64,000 nucleotides of DNA from Sphingobium sp. EP60837 (GCF_001658005.1 NZ_CP015986.1:930001-994000); one strand, 5' to 3'. Shown: positions 9,598 to 18,275, numbered from the stretch's first letter. Numbers and translations are program-made. The notes: generated from the letters alone by a model not told the origin.

Positions 9598-9951
9598 ATG
9601 AAATGGCACATCTTGGCGATCATGAGCGGCCTCGCCGCGGCGGCGCCGCCCCCAGCCAGGACGCAGGTCTTCATGTTCGAAACCGGCACGACCCTGCTCA
9701 CCAAATGCCGTAACAAAGCGCCGGAATATGCGCTCGCCTGCACGGCCTACATCGTCGGCGCGGTGGACGGCATAAAGAAAGACGTCTTCATCGGCCGAAC
9801 CCACGCGAATTGCTGGCCCGACCAGATGCAGGCCGAAGACGTGCGGCGCATCGTCGTCGCCTATCTGGAACGCTATCCTGACCAGCGCAAGGCGCCTGCC
9901 TCGGTACTTGTCAGCGTCGCGCTGAACGGCCGTTACCCCTGCGAGAAGTAA
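9598..9951 (+). CDS. Rap1a/Tai-like small secreted protein
   Basis: A 117-residue protein with a short N-terminal signal (about 1-22, cleavage near PPPARTQ). The mature domain has spaced cysteines and the pattern GTTLLTKC..ACTAYIVGAVDG..CWPD..DVRRIVVAYLERYPDQRKAPASVLV. This resembles the Rap1a/Tai domain, whose founding members are immunity proteins against type VI secreted amidases. No effector, VgrG or other T6SS gene is nearby, so an immunity role here is only a family-based possibility. Confidence 0.72.
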   Translation: MKWHILAIMSGLAAAAPPPARTQVFMFETGTTLLTKCRNKAPEYALACTAYIVGAVDGIKKDVFIGRTHANCWPDQMQAEDVRRIVVAYLERYPDQRKAPASVLVSVALNGRYPCEK

Positions 9952-10054
9952 GCCTGTCCTCGCAGCACCCACGCTCCCGCAGCTATAAACTTGCTTTAAC
10001 CCCTTCATCAGCGTAGGGGCGGCCCCTATTTTTACATCTTTTGGGAGACTCACT

Positions 10055-11425
10055 GTGGCGGCGAAGTGGACGCCGGAAAGCTGGCGGGAGCATAAGGGCA
10101 TTCAGATGCCCGTCTATCGTGACGCGGAGGCGCTCGCCGCCGTGGAGGCGCAGCTCAGCCAGTTTCCCCCGCTCGTCTTTGCCGGCGAAGCGCGCAACCT
10201 GAAGCACGACCTCGCCAAGGTCACCAATGGCGAGGCTTTCCTGCTGCAGGGCGGCGATTGTGCCGAGAGCTTCGCGGAGTTCCACCCGAACAACATCCGC
10301 GACACCTTCCGCGTGCTGCTCCAGATGGCGGTGGTCCTTACATTCGCGTCCAAGCTGCCGATCGTGAAGGTCGGCCGCATGGCGGGCCAGTTCGCCAAGC
10401 CGCGCTCGGCCGACACCGAAACGATCGGCGGCGTGGAACTGCCCAGCTATCGCGGCGACAATGTCAACGACATTGCCTTCACGCCCGAAGCGCGGGAGCC
10501 TGACGCGCAGCGCATGGTCCGGGCCTACAACCAGTCAGCCGCGACGCTGAACCTGGTGCGCGCTTTCTCGACCGGCGGTTACGCCAGCCTGGATCGGGTG
10601 CATGGCTGGATGCTCGATTTCATGGGCCGCAGCCCTTGGGCCGCGAAGTTCGAAGCCATGGCGGATCAGATCGGCCAGGCGCTCGACTTCATGCGCGCCT
10701 GCGGTCTGTCGCCCGAAACCGTGCCGCAGCTCGGCGGAACCAGCTTCTACACCAGCCATGAAGCGCTGCTGCTCCCCTATGAGCAGGCGCTGACCCGGCA
10801 GGATTCACTGACCGGCGACTGGTATGACACGTCCGCGCACATGCTTTGGATCGGCGACCGCACGCGGTTCGAAGGCTCGGCGCATATCGAATATCTGCGC
10901 GGCATCGGCAATCCGATCGGCATGAAGTGCGGCCCGAGCCTTGAGCCCGACGCCCTCATCCGCCTGCTCGACATCTTGAACCCCTCGCGCGAGGCGGGCC
11001 GCATCACGCTCATCACGCGCTACGGTCATGACAAGATCGAGGCGGGCCTGCCCAAGCTGGTCCGCGCGGTGCTGCGCGAAGGCCATCCGGTGGTCTGGTC
11101 CTGCGACCCCATGCACGGCAATGTCATCAAGGCGGCCAATGGCTACAAAACCCGCCCGTTCGACCGCATCCTGGCCGAAGTGCGCGGCTTCTTCGCCGTG
11201 CACCGTGCCGAAGGCAGCTTCGGCGGCGGCATCCATGCCGAAATGACCGGCCAGAATGTGACGGAATGCACCGGCGGCGCCATCGCCATCACCGATGAGG
11301 GCCTAGCCGACCGCTACCACACCCATTGCGACCCGCGCCTCAACGCGGCGCAGAGCCTCGAACTCGCCTTCCTGCTTGCGGAAATGCTGAACGAGGAACT
11401 GAAGGAACGCCGCGTCGCGGCCTGA
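10055..11425 (+). CDS. aroG: Class II 3-deoxy-7-phosphoheptulonate (DAHP) synthase
   Basis: A 456-residue plant/Mycobacterium-type DAHP synthase that condenses PEP with erythrose-4-phosphate, the entry to aromatic amino acid synthesis. Seen are the metal-binding Cys69 in [32 protein letters not shown], and the late metal region [15 protein letters not shown]. The length is the usual one. The GTG start at 10055 has GGGAG 7 nt upstream. The gene is followed by a strong intrinsic terminator, so it is likely monocistronic. Confidence 0.95.
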   Translation: MAAKWTPESWREHKGIQMPVYRDAEALAAVEAQLSQFPPLVFAGEARNLKHDLAKVTNGEAFLLQGGDCAESFAEFHPNNIRDTFRVLLQMAVVLTFASKLPIVKVGRMAGQFAKPRSADTETIGGVELPSYRGDNVNDIAFTPEAREPDAQRMVRAYNQSAATLNLVRAFSTGGYASLDRVHGWMLDFMGRSPWAAKFEAMADQIGQALDFMRACGLSPETVPQLGGTSFYTSHEALLLPYEQALTRQDSLTGDWYDTSAHMLWIGDRTRFEGSAHIEYLRGIGNPIGMKCGPSLEPDALIRLLDILNPSREAGRITLITRYGHDKIEAGLPKLVRAVLREGHPVVWSCDPMHGNVIKAANGYKTRPFDRILAEVRGFFAVHRAEGSFGGGIHAEMTGQNVTECTGGAIAITDEGLADRYHTHCDPRLNAAQSLELAFLLAEMLNEELKERRVAA

Positions 11426-11446
11426 TCCTTCGCAACGGTCATAGAC

Positions 11447-11483
11447 AATCCCGCCGCGTGAATGGCTCGCGGCGGGATTTTTT
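11447..11483 (+). terminator. Intrinsic terminator after DAHP synthase
   Basis: A perfect 12-bp stem, AATCCCGCCGCG (11447-11458) with CGCGGCGGGATT (11468-11479), has a 9-nt loop and is followed by TTTTTT. This is the clearest rho-independent terminator in the window. Confidence 0.95.
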
Positions 11484-11574
11484 ATGGCATGATCGCCTGC
11501 GCACCCGCTTTGTTTGAGCGGATTATTTCGCCCCCATAATCCTATCCTTTCTTCCAATCAGACCAAGCTCATCT

Positions 11575-11640
11575 CCGTTCGGGCTGAGCTTGTCGAAGCC
11601 CTCCGCTTTCTTCAGGAGGCGCACTTCGACAGGCGCAGCC
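11575..11640. repeat. Palindromic repeat family A, imperfect inverted pair (R1)
   Basis: CCGTTCGGGCTGAGCTTGTC followed by GAAGCCCT (11575-11602) faces an inverted partial copy, CACTTCGACAGGCGCAG (11622-11638). The unit resembles the CGTTCGtcCTGAGCtTGTCGAAG family seen at nine other sites here. It lies just before the bicupin gene. Confidence 0.7.
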
Positions 11641-11665
11641 GGCGTGGAGGGAAGAAGGACCACTC

Positions 11666-12391
11666 ATGACCCAAGCCATGGCCATCGAAACCCGCAGCTT
11701 CTACGATCTGCGCGCTTTTGCCCGCGCCGCCGCAATCCCATCCGAAGCATATGGCGACCCCTTCCTGACCAGCCGCGCCGCTCTCGGCCTTCCCGAAGGT
11801 GCAGTCTCGATCTACCTCATCGCCCTCCCCCAGGGCCGCGGCCGGGTGCAAAGCCTGCCCGATGACGAGTTCCTCATCCTTCTCGACGGCACGCTCACCC
11901 TCGAAACCGCGGAGGGCGCCACGCAGCTTTCCACCAATCAGAGCGCCGTCATCACAAAGGGCACTGGCTTCACCTGGTCCTCGCGGGAAGGCGCACGACT
12001 GATCGCGATGCGCCGCAACGGCAGCCCGGAGGCCCCGCCCGCCATCATTCTCATCGATGAAGACGCCCCGCTCGAATCCTCGGGCACGCCCCTCGCCGAA
12101 CTGCTGGTCGGCCCGACGCCTAGCTGCCGCAACTTCACCGATTATCGGTCAGCAGACGGCGAATTCGTCTGCGGCACCTGGGATTCCACGCCCTATCACC
12201 GCCTCTCCATGGCCTATCGCCACTATGAACTTATGTACCTGCTCGAAGGCAACGTGACCTTCATTGATGGCGCAGGCCGCGAGGGCACTTTCCGCAAGGG
12301 CGATATCTTCCTGGTGGAGCAGGGCGCGCATTGCAGCTGGGACAGCCGCGAGCATGTGAAGAAAGTCTATGCCATTTACCGGCCCATCTGA
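11666..12391 (+). CDS. Bicupin protein with C-terminal cupin_3 (DUF861) domain
   Basis: A 241-residue protein built of two cupin folds. The N-terminal cupin is about residues 45-115 (DDEFLILLDGTLTLE). The C-terminal one (about 165-240, HYELMYLLEGNVTFIDGAG, RKGDIFLVEQGAHCSWDS) is of the DUF861/cupin_3 kind found in ureidoglycine aminohydrolases and EutQ-like proteins. The substrate cannot be named. The ATG at 11666 has AAGGA 6 nt upstream. A strong hairpin follows the stop. Upstream is the DAHP synthase terminator, so it is a separate unit. Confidence 0.8.
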   Translation: MTQAMAIETRSFYDLRAFARAAAIPSEAYGDPFLTSRAALGLPEGAVSIYLIALPQGRGRVQSLPDDEFLILLDGTLTLETAEGATQLSTNQSAVITKGTGFTWSSREGARLIAMRRNGSPEAPPAIILIDEDAPLESSGTPLAELLVGPTPSCRNFTDYRSADGEFVCGTWDSTPYHRLSMAYRHYELMYLLEGNVTFIDGAGREGTFRKGDIFLVEQGAHCSWDSREHVKKVYAIYRPI

Positions 12392-12404
12392 CGGGTACGG
12401 TCCC

Positions 12405-12443
12405 GACGGGCTGCGCAAATACCCCCCCTTTGCGCAGCCCGTC
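12405..12443. terminator. Perfect 15-bp hairpin after the bicupin gene
   Basis: GACGGGCTGCGCAAA (12405-12419) and TTTGCGCAGCCCGTC (12429-12443) pair perfectly around a 9-nt loop containing seven C. There is no T-run, so it may be a non-canonical terminator or a transcript-protecting hairpin. It sits 14 bases after the bicupin stop and 66 bases before the ParA start. Confidence 0.6.
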
Positions 12444-12508
12444 ACAAGGGCGTAACAATGCTGTGATTGGGTCCTTGCTTTTGCGGTGCAGCAATATAGC
12501 CTCCGCAT

Positions 12509-13258
12509 ATGGCAAAGGATCCGGCATTGGCGACCATCGCCGTTTACAGCCTCAAAGGGGGCGTGGGTAAAACCACCTTCGCGATCAATCTGGCCTGGGC
12601 GTCCGCCTGCATTTCGAAAAGGCGGACGCTCCTCTGGGATCTTGATCCGCAGGCCGCGTCCAGCTGGCTTATCTCCACCGACAGCAAAAGCCGCGACGCC
12701 GCGCAGGCGATCTTCAGCAAGGATGTCGAAGTCCGCAAGCTGATCCAGCCATCGACCGTTCAGGGCCTGGACCTGATCGCCGCCGACACTTCCCTGCGCA
12801 GCCTCGATCATCTGTTTCGGGAAATGGACAAGAAGAAGCGGCTCGCCAAACTGATCGAGACTGTCGGCAAGGATTACGACCGCATCATCCTGGATTGCCC
12901 GCCCGGCCTCACCGAAACCAGCGAGCAAGTGCTGCGCGCCGCCGACATGATCGTGATCCCGGTCATCCCCTCCCCACTGGCTCAGCGCGCGATGGGAGAG
13001 GTCGCCCGCTATCTCGTCCAGCGGGGCGGCAGCCATCCGCCGATCATGCCCGTCTATTCCATGGTCGATCGCCGCCGCGCCCTCCACCGCGCCGCGATAG
13101 AAGCACAGCCCGCATGGCCTGCCATCCCCATGGCCAGCGCGGTCGAACAAATGGCCGTCCGCCGCAAACCACTAGGCGCCTTCGCCGCCACTTCTCCACC
13201 GGCACAAGCGTTCGGCAATCTATGGACGGGGATCGAACGCCAGGTGCAGAGCCGCTAG
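12509..13258 (+). CDS. ParA/MinD family ATPase (orphan)
   Basis: A 249-residue ATPase with a deviant Walker A motif KGGVGKTT (16-23), signature LLWDLDPQAASS (about 42-53) and Walker B-like ILDCPPGL. Such proteins dimerise with ATP on DNA or membrane and position chromosomes, plasmids or large complexes. No parB or centromere-like repeats are nearby and the neighbours are unrelated, so it is not a chromosome parAB pair. It more likely positions some other cargo, or belongs to a stand-alone MipZ-like lineage; the cargo is unknown. Confidence 0.85.
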   Translation: MAKDPALATIAVYSLKGGVGKTTFAINLAWASACISKRRTLLWDLDPQAASSWLISTDSKSRDAAQAIFSKDVEVRKLIQPSTVQGLDLIAADTSLRSLDHLFREMDKKKRLAKLIETVGKDYDRIILDCPPGLTETSEQVLRAADMIVIPVIPSPLAQRAMGEVARYLVQRGGSHPPIMPVYSMVDRRRALHRAAIEAQPAWPAIPMASAVEQMAVRRKPLGAFAATSPPAQAFGNLWTGIERQVQSR

Positions 13259-13290
13259 GTTCCAACGCCCTTCGTTCGCACACGCCTTCC

Positions 13291-13315
13291 CGTTTCGAGC
13301 GAAGTCGAGAAACAT
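13291..13315. repeat. Palindromic repeat family A, single unit (R2)
   Basis: CGTTTCGAGCGAAGTCGAGAAACAT is a solitary copy of the CGTTCG..GTCGA repeat unit between the ParA and fatty acyl-AMP ligase genes, which converge here. Confidence 0.6.
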
Positions 13316-13429
13316 GGCGCAGCCTGCTCTAAAAGACGCAAAGCAAACCGCATCACCCCACAGCCCTGAGCCACGCCACGCCAATCCGGCATGACGAGCA
13401 CAGCGGCCGTAAAGTGACCCGTCGCTATC

Positions 13430-15169
13430 TCAGGCAGCGATGTCGTAAGGCCGAATTTCGCCCGTCAGATAAAGGTTGCGCGCCTTCGACCGGCTGAGCT
13501 TGCCCGAACTGGTGCGCGGCAGCGTGCGCGGCGGCACCAGTTCGACGACGCAGTTCATGCCGGTGATCGCCCGGACCCGCTCGCGAATCTGGTCGCGCAG
13601 CCGCGTGCGCTCATCATTGTCGGACGTGCGGCAATGCACCAGCACGGCGGGCGCTTCCTCGCCACCCGGCGTGGTGATGGCGAAGGCGGCGATGTCGCCC
13701 TGCTTGAAGCCCGGCAGTTGCTCCACCGCCCATTCGATATCCTGCGGCCAGTGATTCTTGCCGTTGATGATGATCATGTCCTTGGCGCGGCCGACGATGT
13801 AGAGATAGCCATCGCTAAGATAGCCCATGTCGCCCGTGTCCAGCCAACCGTCGAGCATGCAGGCGTCGGTCGCCTCCTGATCTCGGAAATAGCCGACCAT
13901 CAGGCTTGGGCCGGTCGTCCAAACCTTGCCAATCTGCCGCTCGCCCAGCACGCCGCCATCCTCGTCGCGGATTTCCACGATCATGTCGCGCGCGGGCTTC
14001 CCGCAATTGACGATCGAGCGGAAGCGCTGTGGACGGCCCTCGGTCGCGTCGCCGCCCGACAGGTCGGTTTCTTCGACCAACTCGACGATGATGCCCTCGC
14101 CCGGCGGCATGATGGTGACGGCCAGCGTCGCTTCGGCCAGGCCATAGCTCGGCAGGAACGCCTTGGGTGAAAAGCCCGCATCGGCGAACGCATCGACAAA
14201 GCTCTGCATCACGTCCGGCCGGATCATGTCCGCGCCATTGCCCGCCAAGCGCCAGCGCGACAGGTCGAAGCGATCCGCTGCCTTGGTCTGGCTCGACATG
14301 CGGCGTGCGCAAATGTCGTAACCAAAGGTCGGCGAATAGCTGATAGAGGTCCCCTCGTTACGGCTGATCAGGTCCAGCCACGCCAGCGGACGGCGGGCGA
14401 AATCCTCGGTCTTCATATAGTCGGTCGATACCTGGTTGGCGACGACCGAGAGGAAGCAGCCCACCAGACCCATGTCATGATACCAGGGCAGCCAGCTGAT
14501 GCAGCGGTCGCTATCCTGAACCTCCATACCATGGCTATGCGCGGCGAGATTGCTCAGCAGCGCGTGATGCGTCACCGCCACACCATGGGGGAAGCGGGTC
14601 GAACCGCTGGAATATTGAAGATAGGCGATTTCCTCGCCCTTCGCCTGCGGCAGTTCGCAGGGCACGACGTCTCGCGCGATGAAATCCTCAAAAGCGATGC
14701 TCTCGACCGCCTTTTGCCGCCCGGATTCCCCCGCCATCTCTTCCAGTTCCTTCGGGAAGAGGAAAAGCATCGGGTCACAGCTCGACAGCTGGACGTTGAG
14801 CTGATCGATATAGCTTTCCTTGCCGCCAAAGCTGGTCGGCAGCGGCAGCGGCACCGGCCAGGCGCCCGCATAGATGATGCCAAAGAAGAGCTGCGCGAAA
14901 TCCACGCCGGTCTCGGCGACCAGCGCCACGCGATCTTCCGGCTTCACCCCATGGGCGATCAGTCGATGAGCGCAGGCGACCGCATCATCCCGCAGTTCGG
15001 AAAAAGGATAGGGCCGCGACAGATTACCGCGAGCATCATGGAAATTCAGCCCCCGCTGTCCCCGCGCCGCGTAATCAAGTGCCTCGCCCAGCGTCTCGAA
15101 ATCAGAGAAGCGGCGCGGAAGGGCGTCATTTGTCGGCGTCGGTGCCATCATGCTTTGCGAACCCGTCAT
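13430..15169 (-). CDS. Fatty acyl-AMP ligase (FAAL)
   Basis: A 579-residue adenylate-forming enzyme that activates a fatty acid as acyl-AMP, usually for transfer to an acyl carrier protein. Motifs are YLQYSSGSTRFPHGVAVTHH (AMP-binding P-loop), LPWYHDMGLVG, PSYGLAEATLAV, LDTGDMGYLSDGYLYIVGR and the lysine-bearing end LPRTSSGKLSRSKARN. FAALs differ from CoA ligases by an insertion in the C-terminal part of the large domain. No ACP or polyketide gene is adjacent. In sphingomonads such ligases have been linked to lipid synthesis, but that is not shown here. The ATG at 15169 has GGGTGA 7 nt upstream; an ATG at 15199 in frame is possible. Confidence 0.88.
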   Translation of the reverse strand: MTGSQSMMAPTPTNDALPRRFSDFETLGEALDYAARGQRGLNFHDARGNLSRPYPFSELRDDAVACAHRLIAHGVKPEDRVALVAETGVDFAQLFFGIIYAGAWPVPLPLPTSFGGKESYIDQLNVQLSSCDPMLFLFPKELEEMAGESGRQKAVESIAFEDFIARDVVPCELPQAKGEEIAYLQYSSGSTRFPHGVAVTHHALLSNLAAHSHGMEVQDSDRCISWLPWYHDMGLVGCFLSVVANQVSTDYMKTEDFARRPLAWLDLISRNEGTSISYSPTFGYDICARRMSSQTKAADRFDLSRWRLAGNGADMIRPDVMQSFVDAFADAGFSPKAFLPSYGLAEATLAVTIMPPGEGIIVELVEETDLSGGDATEGRPQRFRSIVNCGKPARDMIVEIRDEDGGVLGERQIGKVWTTGPSLMVGYFRDQEATDACMLDGWLDTGDMGYLSDGYLYIVGRAKDMIIINGKNHWPQDIEWAVEQLPGFKQGDIAAFAITTPGGEEAPAVLVHCRTSDNDERTRLRDQIRERVRAITGMNCVVELVPPRTLPRTSSGKLSRSKARNLYLTGEIRPYDIAA

Positions 15170-15351
15170 ATTGGTGTCACCCAATGTCAATCTTGTCATC
15201 CGGGCGGCCCGCTATCATCTTTGAAGCGAGGATGCACCGGATATTGCATTCCAGCGTCGTCTTCTACAGCATAAGGCGCGGTAAAATTCCGGCCCCACTG
15301 TGGCATAATCAAGGCGCGCGCTGCATAAGCATTGCCCATGAAGGCGCTGAC

Positions 15352-15873
15352 ATGACCGGCAAACGTCCCCGCCCGCCGCTCGACGGCGACAGCCTGCGCG
15401 AACTTGCGCTGCGCTATGTCGGCCGTTTCGCCACCAGCCGGGCGAAGCTGCTCGCCTATCTCAACCGCAAGCTGCAAGAGCGCGGCTGGGGCGGCGAGGA
15501 CCCGCCACAGCCCGACCTGCTCGTCGATCGGCTGGCCGAGCTACGCTATGTCGATGACCGCAGCTTCGCGGTCATGAAAAGCGCATCGCTCGCCCGCCGC
15601 GGTTATGGCTCCCGTCGCGTCGCGGAAACCCTACGCGCGGACGGCATAGCCGAAACCGACCGCGAAGAGGCCGACGCCCATACGCAAAGCGAGGCATGGA
15701 CCACCGCAGATCGCTTCGCCCGCCGCAAGCGGCTCGGCCCCTACGCTCAGACTCGCCCCGACCCCAAGCTGCGCGAAAAATGGATCGCCGCCTTCCTCCG
15801 CGCCGGTCACAGCTACGACATAGCGCGCCGCTGGACCGACGCCGCCCCGGGCGAACCGCCAGAACCCGACTAA
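15352..15873 (+). CDS. recX: Regulatory protein RecX
   Basis: A 173-residue RecX-family protein, which binds RecA filaments and limits recombination. The helical repeat pattern is seen in LRELALRYVGRFATSRAKLLAYLNRKL and in RLAELRYVDDRSFAVMKSASLARRGYGSRRV, here broken over two halves of the protein. recA is not in the window. The ATG at 15352 has AAGGCG just upstream. The frame remains open to 15079, but that extension runs antisense over the acyl-AMP ligase and is unlike RecX. Confidence 0.85.
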   Translation: MTGKRPRPPLDGDSLRELALRYVGRFATSRAKLLAYLNRKLQERGWGGEDPPQPDLLVDRLAELRYVDDRSFAVMKSASLARRGYGSRRVAETLRADGIAETDREEADAHTQSEAWTTADRFARRKRLGPYAQTRPDPKLREKWIAAFLRAGHSYDIARRWTDAAPGEPPEPD

Positions 15874-15874
15874 A

Positions 15875-15930
15875 TCCTCCCCGCAAGGAGAGGCGGGCCA
15901 GCCACAGGCTGGGGAGGGGGATTGCGCCCT
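15875..15930. repeat. Extragenic palindrome, family C (CTCCCC..GGGGAG type)
   Basis: TCCTCCCCGCAAGGAGAGGC, then CCAGCC with AGGCTGG, then GGGGAGGGGG, form nested hairpins between recX and the DUF192 gene. Similar CT-rich/GA-rich palindromes recur at 18219, 24567 and 32995. Confidence 0.6.
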
Positions 15931-15956
15931 ATCCTCAAACATGTACCTCCCATCAT

Positions 15957-16484
15957 ATGAAGCACCTCCCCCTCCTGCTCCTCCCCCTCCTCGCCGCCTG
16001 CTCGCCTACAGCGCCAAAGGCCGAGAAATCCTCGACCCCCGCAACCCAGCAGGCCGCCCTCCTCCCCCTCGCGATCCACACCGCCAAGGGCACGCATCGC
16101 TTCGCCGTTGAGACCGCCGTCACCGAAAGGCAGCAGGAACAGGGCCTCATGTTCCGCAAGGCGATCGCCGCTGATGGCGGCATGCTCTTCCCGATGAACC
16201 CGCCGCGCACCGCCAGTTTCTGGATGAAGAACACGCTGATCCCGCTGGACATGCTCTTCATCCGCACGGACGGCAGCATCGCCTTCATCGCCGCCAATAC
16301 CCAGCCCTATTCGCGCGAACCTGTATCGGCGGGCGTTCCCGTCACCGCCGTCCTTGAACTACGCGGCGGGCGGGCGGCGGAACTTGGCATAGCCGAAGGA
16401 GACCGGGTCTCCTGGGGCAAGTGCGCCGACCCCGCAGGCAAGAGCCGGCCCGGCCTCGATTTCTGCCCGCCGCAGGCACGCTGA
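15957..16484 (+). CDS. DUF192 lipoprotein
   Basis: A 175-residue secreted protein. The signal sequence MKHLPLLLLPLLAAC ends in a lipobox with Cys15. The mature part is the DUF192 domain (about 38-150): RFAVETAVTERQQEQGLMFR, FWMKNTLIPLDMLFI, and VLELRGGRAAELGI. DUF192 proteins are small beta-barrel periplasmic or extracellular proteins of unknown function. The ATG at 15957 was chosen because it begins directly with the signal peptide. It lies between recX and the NDUFA12 gene on the same strand. Confidence 0.88.
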   Translation: MKHLPLLLLPLLAACSPTAPKAEKSSTPATQQAALLPLAIHTAKGTHRFAVETAVTERQQEQGLMFRKAIAADGGMLFPMNPPRTASFWMKNTLIPLDMLFIRTDGSIAFIAANTQPYSREPVSAGVPVTAVLELRGGRAAELGIAEGDRVSWGKCADPAGKSRPGLDFCPPQAR

Positions 16485-16534
16485 CGCCATATCCGCCTTG
16501 CCAATGACCCGCCTCGGGCTTAAGCGCTTCGCCC

Positions 16535-16933
16535 ATGGGAATCCTGGCCAAGATCTTCACCTGGTGGAATGGCGCGACCATCGGCACCGCACTCTACACC
16601 TCCCGCAAGGGTAAGAAGGTGGGCGAAGACCATCAGGGCAATATCTATTATGAAGGCGGCGCGGACGTGCATGGCCGCACACGCCGCTGGGTGATCTACA
16701 ACGGCAATAATGATGCGAGCCGCGTGCCGTCCGAATGGCATGGCTGGCTGCATCATACGATCGAAGGCACGCCGGAAAGCTTCCTGCCCCCGGCGCGCAT
16801 CTGGGAACGCGATTATACGCCGAACGCGACCGGCACGCCCAACGCCTACCGCCCCTCCGGCGCGCTGGAAAAAGGCGGTCAGCGGCAGCGCGCCACGGGC
16901 GATTATGAAGCGTGGAGCCCCGACGCATCATGA
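16535..16933 (+). CDS. NADH:ubiquinone oxidoreductase subunit NDUFA12 (B17.2-like)
   Basis: A 132-residue complex I accessory subunit of the NDUFA12/17.2-kDa family, found in mitochondria and alphaproteobacteria. Seen are WWNGATIGTALYTSRKGKKV, YYEGG, RRWVIYNGNNDASRVPSEWH and GWLHHTIEGTPE. It helps stabilise the peripheral arm of complex I; the nuo operon itself is elsewhere. Its TGA overlaps the ATG of the DUF2155 gene by 4 nt. The NDUFA12-DUF2155-aat neighbourhood, near acc genes, recurs in other alphaproteobacteria. Confidence 0.93.
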   Translation: MGILAKIFTWWNGATIGTALYTSRKGKKVGEDHQGNIYYEGGADVHGRTRRWVIYNGNNDASRVPSEWHGWLHHTIEGTPESFLPPARIWERDYTPNATGTPNAYRPSGALEKGGQRQRATGDYEAWSPDAS

Positions 16934-17598
16934 TCCGGCGTCCGGCGGGGACGCCCCTGCCGATCCTGCCCCTTGCCCCCTTGCTCGGCTCGCTATTGAT
17001 GCTGGCGGCGTGCGGCGGCGATGAGCTTCCCACCGCCAATCAGACCGGCCCGGTGAAGATCGAAGGGCAGAAGATCCGCAACAGCGGTTCCTCCGCGCTG
17101 CCCGGCACCCCGATGGCGGAACGGGTCGCCGTGATCGGCCTCCTCAACAAGCGCAACGGCATCACCACCGATCTCACCATGCAGCCTGGCGACGCCCTGC
17201 GCGCGGGTGATGCGATCGTCCGCCTCCAAGCGTGCGAGACCACCGCGCCCTGGGAAAATGTGCAGGAAACCGGCGCCTTCGTGCAACTCGACGTACGCAG
17301 CACCGCCGACAATAAATGGCGCCGCAACTTCTCTGGCTGGCTGTTCAAGGAACGGCCCGAACGCAACGTCGTGCAGCACCCGATCTATGACGTCTGGGTC
17401 AGAAGCTGCACGATGTCCTGGCCCGAAAGCGGCCCCGGCACAGTGAAGCTCGGCAGCAAGGGCGAGCCTCCGGCCGACGCGTCACCCGCCAGCGGCGCGA
17501 ACGCCAGCTCCGCCCAGCCTCCCGAACCTTCCGCCAATACGGAGCGCCCCGCCCCCAGCGGCACGTCACCCAGCGCCCCCGCCAGCAACCCCAGATAA
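16930..17598 (+). CDS. DUF2155 lipoprotein with an unusual C-terminal tail antisense to aat
   Basis: A 222-residue protein. The N-terminal signal ends in a lipobox (LMLAAC, Cys28). The DUF2155 domain (about 70-165) has RVAVIGLLNKRNG, LQACETTAPWENVQETGAF, and HPIYDVWVRSCTMSWPESG. The last 55 or so residues are a low-complexity Pro/Ser/Ala tail. That tail is encoded within a 214-nt tail-to-tail overlap with aat on the other strand, so it may have arisen by loss of an earlier stop. The start overlaps the NDUFA12 stop (ATGA). The function of DUF2155 is unknown. Confidence 0.87.
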   Translation: MIRRPAGTPLPILPLAPLLGSLLMLAACGGDELPTANQTGPVKIEGQKIRNSGSSALPGTPMAERVAVIGLLNKRNGITTDLTMQPGDALRAGDAIVRLQACETTAPWENVQETGAFVQLDVRSTADNKWRRNFSGWLFKERPERNVVQHPIYDVWVRSCTMSWPESGPGTVKLGSKGEPPADASPASGANASSAQPPEPSANTERPAPSGTSPSAPASNPR

Positions 17599-18137
17599 TC
17601 CTGCTGGCTGATCTCGATCGCGCCCAACGACCGCAAATGCTCGGTCATGAACTGGCAATCGAGCAGCGTGAACCCGGCAAAGAGCATCCGGCCGGTGAGC
17701 CAGGCTAGCGCGACCTTCGACGCATCGGTCCGCCGCGACACCATGCTTTCGCCGAAAAAGGCTTGCCCCAGCGCAACGCCATAAAGCCCGCCGACCAATT
17801 CCTCACCGTCCCAGACCTCGATCGAATGGGCAAAGCCGGTCTCATGCAGGTGCCGATATGTCCGCTCGATCTCGCGATTGATCCAGGTGGACGGCCGATC
17901 CTCCGCGACCTGCGCACAAAGCGACACGACGCCGCCAAAGTCGCGGTTCGCCGTGACCCGAAACCGGTCCCGCCGGATCGTCTTGGCCAGCGAATGGGAC
18001 AAGTGAAAGCCACGCAGCGGCATGATCGCGCGGCGCTTGGGCTCAATCCAATAGACCTCCTCCGCATCCCGGTCATCGGACATGGGAAACACGCCGATGG
18101 AATAGGCCTGCAACAGGACCAGAGGATCGATCGTCAT
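17385..18137 (-). CDS. aat: Leucyl/phenylalanyl-tRNA--protein transferase
   Basis: A 250-residue enzyme of the N-end rule pathway that adds Leu or Phe from tRNA to proteins with N-terminal Arg or Lys, marking them for ClpAP. Typical stretches are LLQAYSIGVFPMSDDRD, YWIEPKRRAIMPL, TWINREIERTYRHLHETGFA, GGLYGVALGQAFFGESMVSR and LLDCQFMTEHLRSLGA. The ATG at 18137 matches the family N-terminus. The last 71 codons overlap the DUF2155 gene in antisense, yet the terminal residues (LLTQTS) look like a genuine Aat end. Confidence 0.94.
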   Translation of the reverse strand: MTIDPLVLLQAYSIGVFPMSDDRDAEEVYWIEPKRRAIMPLRGFHLSHSLAKTIRRDRFRVTANRDFGGVVSLCAQVAEDRPSTWINREIERTYRHLHETGFAHSIEVWDGEELVGGLYGVALGQAFFGESMVSRRTDASKVALAWLTGRMLFAGFTLLDCQFMTEHLRSLGAIEISQQDYLGLLAGALGDVPLGAGRSVLAEGSGGWAELAFAPLAGDASAGGSPLLPSFTVPGPLSGQDIVQLLTQTS

Positions 18138-18218
18138 CAAACAGAGACTTAGCGAGCCCAACGCAAGCGCGCCAGAGGGCCTTTGGTCGTAAACCCAATC
18201 GCACCTGCTCTCGATTTA

Positions 18219-18275
18219 CCTCTCTCGCACGCGGGGGAGGGAGAGACCCGCCGCAAAGCGGTGGGAGGGGTGAGG
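18219..18275. repeat. Extragenic palindrome, family C
   Basis: CCTCTCTCGCACGCGGGGGAGGGAGAG with a second hairpin CCGCCGCAAAGCGGTGGGAGG lies in the 208-base gap between arsC and aat (both minus). No gene is seen in the gap. Confidence 0.6.

Noticed and set aside
9598..9951. Type VI secretion immunity protein in an effector-immunity pair
   Set aside because: The domain resembles Rap1a/Tai but no amidase, VgrG, Hcp or other secretion gene is near.
15079..15351. N-terminal extension of the recX frame
   Set aside because: The 91 extra codons lie partly antisense to the acyl-AMP ligase and do not resemble RecX.
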